Translations under genes and position numbers: made by a program
NCBI RefSeq assembly: GCF_032854445.1
Contig: NC_088301.1
Span: 31,525,830 to 31,589,829, forward strand
Length of the DNA stretch: 64,000 bases
Direction: 5' to 3'
Origin: Liolophura sinensis
Taxonomy: Eukaryota > Mollusca > Polyplacophora > Chitonida > Chitonidae
Shown: piece by piece, positions 1-12,200 of the stretch
Layout: every line of letters begins with the position of its first letter
Numbering within the stretch: the first letter of the stretch is position 1
The notes under the pieces: generated by a model
What the model saw: the letters and a program-made list of their open reading frames with translations, nothing else
What the model was told of the DNA's origin: nothing
Databases searched by the model: none

Positions 1-198
1 GAGATGCATGGACAAAATCTCAATATATGGACACTGTTACACAAAGTTAGACATTCAGGCAGTCAGACAGACAGACAGACAGACTGACAGACTGGATGAT
101 TCCGGTATACCCCTCTCTCCAAGTGATAAGGGATAACTTGTACAATGATACTGACTTAGCCCAAAGAACAGTGTAGAAATCAATGAACGAAAGGGTAC

Positions 199-277
199 CT
201 CTTCTGTAAGCCTTTCCTTTCTTGAAGCAGTCCATGGCCCTCTGTTGATCTCTCATTTTCTCATATAGGTCTCCAGC
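199..277 (-). CDS. IFT172: IFT172 exon 26, residues 815-841 (last exon inside the window)
   Basis: 79 bases, acceptor TTTCAG, donor GTACCC. Encodes [20 protein letters not shown] then GKAYRR plus one base, as in the family. Positions 1-198 are intron; the next exon lies left of the window. Confidence 0.94.
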
Positions 278-3200
278 CTGAAAATAACAGAAGTCAGTTT
301 TCTATCAGCTTACAACATTACTGTATTGGACCTCACAAGCCTAGTAGTGTGCTTTTTCACAATCATAAAACATTACTTTTTGTAAACTTACATTTTTCAA
401 ACAGGATATCACCCTCCCTTCCAACAAACCTCACACCTTGCTGACATCAACAGATCTCTTCATTTAATTATGGATGAAATTTTAGCTCAAATACCATAGT
501 TTTAACTAGACTTAAACATGGAAATAAGAAAAGAGGATTTACTGAAAATGAAGACTAGTCAGGGATTTTTTTTTTTCAGAATTCTCTTGAAAGAAAAAAA
601 ATAATGCTTGGATTGCAAAGTATATGTGGGCTTGATGGTTCATATTGCAAGACAACACACCAACTTGTTCAACAATAACCCTATTCCCAGGTACTAGTCA
701 TCTGAAAGTAATATTCAATGGCAACAGAAACTGTGAGATATCGCGTCTTACCCTTTCATAGAGCTCTCCTTTGATCAATGCTGAGGCAATTCTACTGATC
801 AGGTCACTGTTTGACATCAACTCCTGCACAACAGAATCCACACCCAGGACTTAAGATAATCATTCACAACAGGCAACATGGCGATGTTTAGCAAAACACG
901 TAAGTAAACATAATCATTCACAATGGGCAACATGGCAATGTTTAGCAAAACACGTAAGTAAATATAATCATTCGCAACAGGCAACATGGCAATGTTTAGC
1001 AAAACACGTAAGTAAATATAATCATTCACAATGGGCAACATGGCAATGTTTAGCAAAACACGTAAGTAAATATAATCATTCACAATGGGCAACATGGCAA
1101 TATTTAGCAAAACACGTAAGTAAATATAATTATTCACAACAGGCAACAGGACAATGTTTAGCAAAACACGTAAGTAAATATAATTATTCACAACAGGCAA
1201 CAGGACAATGTTTAGCAAAACACGTAAGTAAATATAATTATTCACAACAGGCAACAGGACAATGTTTAGCAAAACACGTAAGTAAATATAATCATTCACA
1301 ACAGGCAACATGGCAATGTTTAGCAAAACACGTAAGTAAATAAAATCATTCACAACAGGCAACATGGCAATGTTTAGTAAAACACGTAAGTAAATATAAT
1401 CATTCACAACAGGCAACAGGACAATGTTTAGCAAAACACGTAAGTAAATATAATCATTCACAACAGGCAACATGGCAATGTTTAGCAAAACACGTAAGTA
1501 AATATAATCATTCACAACAAGCAACATGGCAAAGTTTGGCTTGGTATTAACTTTTGTGGGGACTAAAATGCCGTTAGTTTCGTATTAGGCCGAAACTGCT
1601 ATTAAGCCTGGCTTAACTTTTAACACACTTCTGAACAACTTTTACCAGGGCAGCTAGTCAGGCTTTGCTACAAGTGTTTTGTTTCTGGTTTCAGTTTATG
1701 ACAATTACTCTCTTCTGGTCCTGAATATTCACAATAACTCACCTCTCTGCTGGTGACAAGACGAGCAGCTTTCGCCGGCAGACCAGCCTTCATGTACAAG
1801 TTGATAGCAGCAATGTAGTCTCCTTCCTGCTCCTTAACCTACATTCACACACAGATGTTGTAATGGACATACATCAGACATCTTAAGTTAATTGAAAGTA
1901 ACAATAAAGGGAGATAACTGAAAATATCAAATATAGGAAAGATATACAACTTCATGCCATTATTCCTTAAATTTTAGGAAAATTCCAATGATTTTTTTAA
2001 TGTACTGAATTTCCTCTGAAGTTGGTATTAGACAACCTATTTTCAGAAGCTCATACTTTAGATGCCAAAACTTAAATTTTACTGCTAAGAGCTCCATTCA
2101 AATCTTAAGTGGCCTTTTAAGGTTGATCAATTGGTCAGAATCAAGCAAAACCTGTCACTTTGAAAAATGCTCAACTTAAGGTGAAATTCAGTAATCTTCT
2201 AGTTTCAAGACCTGTTGTCATACATGTACACATACCCTACATAGATGAGTAGTTTGTCACATAATATATGAACTGCATATAAAATATGATTACAAATGAT
2301 ATTCTGTCAAAATTATATTAAAAAAGCATATAACAATAGCTCGTTCTAGTAGAGTGAGTGAGTGTTTGGGGTTTAACGTCATACATGCACTTAACAGTTT
2401 TTCAGTCATATGACCACAAAGGAGTCCTTAGAGTGCATGTAATGTGCCTCCTTGTTGCAGGATGGATTTCCGCCGCTCTCTTATTTAGTGCTGCTTCACT
2501 GAGACGACTTAAAAAAGGAAGTAAGCTGCCCTACCCAATATGGGTTAACCAGTCGTTGCACTATCCCCTTAATGCTTAACGCCAAGCAAGAAAGTTAAAG
2601 CTTCCCCTTTTAAGGTCTCAAGTGTGCCCCGACCCAGGATTGACCCTGGATCTACCACCCCCAAAGCACTACCAACTGAGTCATTAGGGCCAGTCAATCA
2701 AGTAGAAGTTACTCATATGATATATGTAACAAGAACTCAAATATTTCATCAAGTGTATTGTTAGTTTGTTTGGGTTTATTGTCACGTTCAGTGTTATTTA
2801 ATGGGGCCTCTGTGGCCGAGGGGGTTAGCATGACAGCGCGGCGCAATGACCCAGGAGTCTCCCACCAATGCAGCAAATAAATAAATCAATGTTACTTCGG
2901 TCCAAACGGTGTCACTTTGCTGACATATTCATAATGCTGCCTTACTGGGACACCATGCCAATGACACCTGATGTCACAGTGGGCTCATCAGTGCTTGGCC
3001 TATTTGCCATGCAAGTATCAAGCTTGCAGATTTTAAGATACATGTATTACATATTATCTCACACCAACTGAACTCTGATCCCCAAGCTTACAATGTATCA
3101 ATATAGAAGGACATCCTGAATATATCAAGGCCAAACTCAAGGGAGATAATGTACAAAACAGGAGTTATTCCCCTCCACATTTACCTCTCCTGCCTTTTCC

Positions 3201-6200
3201 TCCTGACCTGTCTCTGTTAGCCATTGGTAGTATGTTCTTCTTAAGTTGTCCAGCTCTGGGTGGCACTGACATAACAACAAGACACTGGTAAATGATACAC
3301 ATTCCCTCAGAAAGTTTTGTCAGCAAATGTGACTTTTCATGCTACAGCTATATAATACGCTATTTTTCAGGTGTCACAAAAAACTGAATAGACAGACAAG
3401 GCCAAGACAACACTACGTAGCCCTGAAGGCTTGATTAGTACAAGGGGTAATGTAACAATTTTGTTTAGGTAAGAAATCTTTATATTTATATAAAGATATT
3501 TTTTCTGAAAGATGGTTGTGTGTATAAATACCTTTGCCTCAGCCACTTCTATGGCCTCATCCCACATGTGCATTTCTTGATACATCTCCATGGCCTCATC
3601 AATGTGGTTCTATGGAGGATAAACAAGTGCATGACACATTTACTCCTTCATCTATGATGTTTGAGTTCCAAACTGAAGTTTTTCTGATTAGCGTCATCCT
3701 TTAGTTGGAGAGCGATTCATGTGCAGTCCCTGTCAGGCGTATCCTAGCTAACACGCTGTCATCATGGCACTTTAACATATATGCTTGCTAGTGGCATGTT
3801 CTTCAGAACTTTGAATCTTGTCCTTTCATTATACTAGGTAAATAGGTGTTGTTGAAAGTGAAATTTGAACGCTTCACACAAACTTTGTAGCTATTCTTAA
3901 CTACTAACACTAGTTTCCCACACAGGAATTCTGGAACTATTGCTTTTGAGCTGTCCGAATAATAGCTAGGACAATGTCCACAAAAGAACAAACAAGGCCA
4001 TAACTTTCACGAAAACGCATAAGAAGGATCCAAAACTCCACGTTGTTCTGTGACCTTTCTCAGTAAAGCCATGTACCAATTTCCAATTATGATAAACCAT
4101 TTTGAAAAAAAGTCTGTGAAACTGTCCAAAAACAGGTAAAAACAGATTGAATTTAATCGAAAATGAACACAACTGTCCAAAGTTCAAAAACCATTTGTAA
4201 GTTATCATGGAAATGTCATGTAACAAGTTTCCGTTCAATACAATTTAGAGCCGTTTTTGGAAAAAAGTGTGAAATACAGATTTGTGACAGACTGATGAAC
4301 AGACAGGTGAAGAGTAAACCTTTAGTCCAGTATTGGTATGGGGCTTACAACAGCTCAACATGTTGTTGTTGTATATTACCTGCTCCAGGTAGATGCTTTC
4401 TGCCTCCTTGAAGTGTTTGTCCATAATGGCCAGTCTCGCCCTCACCTTATAATACCCCATTCCATCTCCACCCTAACAACACGGAAAATACAAGGACTTG
4501 AAAACAAAACATGACTGTACACTCCTATCAAAATAACCCAAGTAATTTACAAACCAAATAAACTTCAAGTATTATTAAGTACCAGTATGTATGTTTTTTT
4601 TCTCTCAATTTGTAGAAGCCATAAGGTGGGCAATGTTTGGCATACACTTCAAATGAAAAAAAAAGTATGTATGCTTGGGTTTTTATGTCGTGCTTAACAA
4701 TTATGTCATATGCTTCAGTGTACATATGTACACATTATTAACTAAGGCTAATGATTTTCTGCAAAGGTATTCATAAGGTCTTACCATTTGTCTTGAAGCT
4801 TCCTCAGCCATTTTCAGTGTTTCTCTTAGATACCTGGCTCGTGGTATATCCCCCAGGCAGCATAACACCTGTATTCAAGCAACAATCATATCTATACAAA
4901 ACCAGTTCTCCGTAAAAAGGTAAATTATCAATTCAAGTTCTAACACTACAACAATTTTGAAGCAATTTGTGATTCCTAATCATTAATATATCAGTTTGAA
5001 TAACTATTATTATTGTATATCATACAGTATGGACTTCTCTACCAGTACTGATATCAAATTGGAAAAAGGGTCCCTATTATGCAAATTCCTGGATGAGCCT
5101 AGAAACGCCCAAGTCTTCCTTTTCAATTTATGCCAATCCCATTAAACACATAAAACCAAAGCTGCATACTGTTATGCCATTTGACTTATGTTACTAGGTC
5201 ATTGTATCCCATGGAAATGGGGTTACAGTATACGAATGTTCAAATCCAATGATCTAGTCCCAGCAGTTCAAACCTGGTTTATGATTCAACTTTAAGCCAA
5301 GTCTTCAATTTTTTACTTAGCCTACAAAAATTGTGTAATTATATTAAGTATGAGCTAAAACTGCTGCTGTTATAGTCTGACCTTGGAGAACCGGACTGGC
5401 TGCTGAGTTTGGCTAAAGATTTAAATATGTAATATGACTTAATATCAGTATTAGCTAATGCACTTTTGAACAGCTGGGCCCTGTTGTATACAGGTGATCT
5501 TGTTGTGCCATGGGCTCCACTAGAATATCAGTATTAGCTAATGCACTTTCGAACAGCTGGGCCCTGCTGTATATAGGTGTTCCTGTTGTGCCATGGGCTC
5601 CACTAGAATATCAGTATTAGCTAATGCACTTTCGAACAGCTGGGCCCTGCTGTATATAGGTGTTCCTGTTGTGCCATGGGCTCCACTAGAATATCAGTAT
5701 TAGCTAATGCACTTTCGAACAGCTGGGCCCTGCTGTATATAGGTGTTCCTGTTGTGCCATGGGCTCCACTAGAATATCAGTATTAGCTAATGCACTTTCG
5801 AACAGCTGGGCCCTGCTGTATATAGGTGTTCCTGTTGTGCCATGGGCTCCACTAGAAACAGGATTTATCTCCTACATGTATGTGTCAAGGTCTCACCTCT
5901 CTGCGATGTGTAACTGCTTGGCCTCCATGGCTAGCTTACTCAGGGTTTTCCACATGGCCTCTGTCTCGGCTGACATCTCCAGGGTCTCCAAGAATGCCAC
6001 AGCTCTGACATCACAAACAGGACAACATTCAGAAAAAAGGCCCCATCAAGACTTTTCTTTGTTTTTTTTTATTTGTTTTTAAGGTCAAACTGAAGAACAT
6101 GCACAACATTTTTGTGCAGGTAAACATGATGGAGAGCTAGTCATCTTCCTACAGAACCCTTTATGGTAGAATAAATGAATGAATGAATGATTATGGCTTA

Positions 6201-9200
6201 ACCCTTTGGCAATATAGCAAGAAATCATGTCATGGTGAGAACACTGTTGCGGTGAACTATTTTCTAAGCGGGGCTCTGTTTTCTTTTATAGCAGGCATAA
6301 ACACATGGTATAACATTTAAGTGAAACCAGATACAGTTCAGTTATACAGTCTTATTACGGTGCTGACAAAGGCTTCATTTACCAGAGAGAAAACAGGAAT
6401 AAACAGCAGAGGAAGTCAAAATTTTCCACTTCACAACTATACACTCAATCTGACATGTAACAACTAAAGATCAGGTGCGAAGTGAGTGATTTTGGCAGGC
6501 AAAGAGCCTTCCACCAAAGACAAAGTAAATGTTGTTTGTTCTCATCTCAGACTGTTTACAGCACCATAACAAGACAACTATTACCATGCTATGTTGGTTG
6601 ACAGTATTGTTCACTACCTTGAAATCTTCTCTACTCCATGTTATCGTTCTAATTCCTGTGTTTGAAAATTGTACTCAGTTGTACTTTGGCAGCATATTAT
6701 TTGCACATGAATGGTATCTTGTGAATTAGCTGAGCCTGCATACAATGAGCAGTGCTTCACTGGCATACCCGCTAGTCCCTACCACGTAACACTGAATTTA
6801 TCTGTGTAGGTATATGTAATCTACCTGGCATGGTCTCCATCATCTATAGCAGTCCCAAACTCAATGAGTCCCTCATCCAGAGTGTAGGATATAGTGGCCA
6901 CGCCCTCCTGTACAATCACCTCTGTCTTCCCCTCATTACGCTCAAGCTCAATGATGTCTCCCTAAGAACAGCCAGAGTCACAGTCAGGTCCGTGATCAAG
7001 GAAATGGGTGAGACTGACACACAACAGCTGATATCCTCACTTTAAGGTAGGATCTTACTCAAGCATATCACTTACAGTCTTATCTTACACACATTTGCAA
7101 AGCTTAATGACTGATGGTTGCTCTATGGCATACTCAAGAGTGCCTGTGCAAAACCACCAGACTTTGGGAGCTTACTGACAAACTTTCCCATGTGAGACGT
7201 ACACACTTGCATGTCATGTTCGTGGATGACGAGTGGTTGTGGACAGGTTTAACATTTGCAGTCCTCGGCTCTATGAGCACTGTTTACCGCTTATGGTGGC
7301 CTATATCATTTTTGTTATGACAGCAGTGAGGCTTATGAGGAAGAAAAATGCAGACTTAAATTCTTGAGACTTAAAATATTATTACCTTAGTCATAAATAG
7401 TATTCTAAAACATGAAAATTAGTAGAATTACCTTGATAGGAAACATGGTGACTCTCTCCGGGGCATCTATATTGTACCACACACACAAGTTTCCTCTGTT
7501 CTGAGCTACAACCACATCACTTAGAGGCACCCACTGAAAACCAAGCAAACACCACAATGATCAAAATCCACCAAAATGAATACCAAAATTAAAGTGTGCC
7601 AGAGGCCATATACATATATTCAAGGAGCAGCTTTCCAGGAAAACAAACAGCAGTTTTCTATTGGGCCTATGTCACATAAACATTATTTGAGCCATATCCA
7701 TTAACATTTAAATCACGTACAATTATTACAAAGTATAGTGGTTGCTATGAGAAAGTAGGTGACTCAACCCCATCTTGTTGGTTTAAAGTCATATTGCTAT
7801 TATTGAAAAAAAAAAAAAAAAACATTGTATCATGATGAAGAATGGCAGTTTGTTGAAAAAGTTTATAAACTGAATTTAAAAAGAGCAATTATACACTTGG
7901 AAAAATCAATGAATTATGCTGAAAACAAGTGAGCTGCGATATTAAACTAACCTGAACATAGGAGCAGTAGTTGAGGATGGTCATTCGGCTCTCCGTCTCC
8001 ACCTCATACAGATTCAGCTACAACAACATATACACAAGTAAACCCTTGAATATCTACAAAATTGATTAATTGATTGATTGGTGTTTTACGTCACACTCAA
8101 GAATATTTCACTCACAGACGGCAGTCAGCATTATGGTGGGAGGAAACCGGGCAGAGCCCAGTTGAAACCCACAAGCATTCTCAGGTTGCTGGCAGACCTT
8201 CCCACGTACAGTCGGAGAGGAAGCCAACATTAGCTGGACTTGAACTCACAGCGTACATATTGGTGAAAGGATCCTGGGTCATTGTGCCGCACTGGCATGC
8301 TAAACACCTCAGCCACAGAGGCCCTAACCCATACATGTAATGCGTATTCTGGAATGGTTATTCATTGCACAACATTTCTATGAATTTCAGGGATAAATAG
8401 TGGGGGGTGGGGGGTAGTGGGGGGTAGTGGGTGGGTTGCCAGTTCTTGAAAGGAACATATTGAAAATTTCAACACATTTTGGAAATACTGAAAAGCATAA
8501 TTCTGTTATTAACTACAGTAATGAAACAAAACATTTTCTTAAAGTTGGTCACCCCAACTCACTGAAGTACATGTACATCAGACTGTGTTAATATCAATAT
8601 AAATTTAATATAAAATCAAATGTAGCTTTAATCCAACTTACCCGCAGCTTTTTGTCTCGAAACAGAAGTTTCCTACCAGTCTCATTAAGCTTGAAAAGAA
8701 AAAAATGTGATTAACAGACTTGATTTCAGTTGAAGCAATTCTAGTCATACACATATCAAGTGTAAGTTTCTCACTGGCTGATTCACAGTTCTGGTTTCAC
8801 AGTTCTGGACAACGGTTTCACAGTTCTAGACAGTTTGAACAGCCAGAGCATCAATCTGTCCTGAACATGTTCTGTCAGTGCCGTCTGAACAAGGGTGCAG
8901 TTAACAGAACAGAGATCATGTCACACCATTCATACAAAGCTTCCAGACTGCTACAGTGAAATGAAGCAGTCTTTGCATTTCTGTTTCATTTATGCCTGTG
9001 ACACAATTCTGGTGCATGTTCCGAACTTCGAAACAAATGGTCCATTTTTATTTTGGTACAGTTAATGATTATAAGTCATACACACCTCTAGCCAATCAAT
9101 TTTGGAGTCATGGGTCACCTGAGAGAGTTTCACTCCACTGACCAGGTCCACTGAAAAGCACAAGGTAAATAAAACTATTACCAATCTATTGCGATCAGAT

Positions 9201-12200
9201 ATTGCCAAATTATAACATGACACAAAAGATATAAGCATAAAACCCAGCATAATGCTGTCTGAAATGCTGTCTGAAATGCTGTCTTTATGACATTCTATTT
9301 TATGTTTTATCAAGAAAGTCAGCCAACCGAGTGTTATTTCATCTCTTAAATGGAAAGAAAACCTTAAAGTTATGCTGATTCTGCAAAAACAGAAATTTTA
9401 AGTTTCTTGTTGGTGCCTTGGTTGAATTAGTCCACGCCTGTTTAAATCTTGAGCTCTTTAGCACATTGAGATAATATTGAATAGCCTTGAACAGATCTCT
9501 GGATTAACCTAGCCTACATATGTGCCATAAATCCGTTAACAGAGGGCACTGTGTAACTTTAACGTCCACAACTAAACATAAAAGAGTAACCAAAAATGGT
9601 TTGGCAAACTCTTTGGCAAACACACCACATATCTCTAATTAGACGTTCACAATTAGTCTAGAGAGGCACAGCTTTTGTTTGCTTTTCTATCTTTGGAGAA
9701 TTCTATACACGACTGAGCACGACTGTAAAATGACTTTCCAAATGCGTTTTTACAGAACATATATGTACCAAATCTGGGGCATGTCTTTGGAGTTATGACT
9801 TTAGAAATGTGTACTCTTTGTTTACCAATGCTTATTGTTTTCAGATCCAGAAGATATGCCATTTTCTTATTGTCTTCTACACCTCGCTGTTTTCTCTCAT
9901 TCAGGCGTACACTACAATGACAATACAACAACAATTATTTATTTATGCTGAATGTGTTTTACAAATGTACAGTTTCATGTAACCATATATGATATTTAGT
10001 CAAGCAAGTCAGATACCTCGCTCTGCCAGAAAAACCACCACAATATGTACTTACCAGATTTCCTGGATTCAAAGAAGTCACTTCATACAGTGGTCAAGTC
10101 TAAATGGTCTGAACTGAGGCAGTCCAGATCATCCAGCCAGTGACAGCCCCTTTTAAAACCCCATCATGAGACTACAGAGCTACTCAATCAAGTGTGTTGA
10201 TTAAGAAATTGAAATAACAAGCATGCTGTAAGTAACATGAAAGGAATGCATGTTCCCTTCTGGTTTCAGTTGTCAAATGTATGAAAAAAAATTGATGGCC
10301 CACACTTGATCTGTAGCTTTTCATGATCAAGCCAAAAACATGTACTAAGTTTTTCTTACTCTATCAAGACTAATTCACCTGATAAGATTGGGATTCATGA
10401 ACTCTGTCCTCACACAGTCCAGTACCTCATTAGAACCATATTCTCTCATGACTACATGTAACTCACCTGATAAGATGGGGATTCATGAACTCTGTCCTCA
10501 CACAGCCCAGTACCTCATTAGTACCATATTCTTTCATGACTACATGTAACTCACCTGATAAGATGGGGATTCATGAACTCTGTCCTCACACAGCCCAGTT
10601 CCTCATTAGTACCATATTCTCTCATGACTACATGTAACTCACCTGATAAGATGGGGATTCATGAACTCTGTCCTCACACAGCCCGGTATCTCATTAGTAC
10701 CATATTCTCTCATGATTACATGTAACTCACCTGATAAGATGGGGATTCATGAACTCTGCCCTCACACAGCCCGGTATCTCATTAGAACCATATTCTCTCA
10801 TGACTACATGTAACTCACCTGATAAGATGGGGATTCATGAACTCTGTCCTCACACAGCCCAGTACCTCATTAGAACCATATTCTCTCATGACTACATGTA
10901 ACTCACCTGATAAAATGGGGATTCATGAACTCTGTCCTCACACAGCCCAGTTCCTCATTAGAACCATATTCTCTCATGACTACATGTAACTCACCTGATA
11001 AGATGGGGATTCATGAACTCTGTCCTCACAGCCCAGTATCTCATTAGAACCATATTCTCTCAACACTAACTCACCTGACAAGATGGGGATTCATGAAATC
11101 TGTCCTCACACAGCCCAGTACCTCATTAGAACCATATTCTCTCATGACTACATGTAACTCACCTGATAAGATGGGGATTCATGAACTCTGCCCTCACACA
11201 GCCCATTATCTCATTAGAACCATATTCTACCAGGACTAACTCACCTGATAAGATGGGGATTCATGAACTCTGTCCTCATGCGCAGAGCACCTCACTGGAA
11301 CTATAGTCTACCAGGACTAACTCACCTGATAAGATGGGGATTCATGAACTCTGTCCTCACACAGCCCGGTATCTCATTAGAACCATATTCTCTCATGACT
11401 ACATGTAACTCACCTGATAAAATGGGGATTCATGAAATCTGTCCTCACACAGCCCAGTACCTCATTAGAACCATATTCTCTCATGACTACATGTAACTCA
11501 CCTGATAAGATGGGAATTCATGAACTCTGCCCTCACACAGCCCAGTACCTCATTAGTACCATATTCTCTCATGACTACATGTAACTCACCTGATAAGATG
11601 GGGATTCATGAACTCTGCCCTCACACAGCCCGGTATCTCATTAGAACCATATTCTCTCATGACTACATGTAACTCACCTGATAAGATGGGGATTCATGAA
11701 CTCTGTCCTCACACAGCCCAGTACCTCATTAGTACCATATTCTCTCATGACTACATGTAACTCACCTGATAAGATGGGGATTCATGAACTCTGTCCTCAC
11801 AGCCCAGTATCTCATTAGAACCATATTCTCTCAACACTAACTCACCTGACAAGATGGGGATTCATGAACTCTGCCCTCACACAGCCCAGTACCTCATTAG
11901 TACCATATTCTCTCATGACTACATGTAACTCACCTGATAAGATGGGGATTCCATGAACTCTGTCCTCACACAGCCCGGTATCTCATTAGTACCATATTCT
12001 CTCATGATTACATGTAACTCACCTGATAAGATGGGGATTCATGAACTCTGCCCTCACACAGCCCGGTATCTCATTAGAACCATATTCTCTCATGACTACA
12101 TGTAACTCACCTGATAAGATGGGGATTCATGAACTCTGTCCTCACACAGCCCAGTACCTCATTAGAACCATATTCTCTCATGACTACATGTAACCTCACC

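Noticed and set aside
817-1527. 236-codon minus-strand open frame with an 18-residue repeat
   Set aside because: It is the 54-bp minisatellite read through; the period is divisible by three. It overlaps IFT172 exon 25 only by its first few codons in another frame.
8231-8331. True tRNA genes at the SINE heads
   Set aside because: The A and B boxes are present but the acceptor stem and anticodon arm do not fold as tRNAs, and the same head recurs with a constant 3' body.
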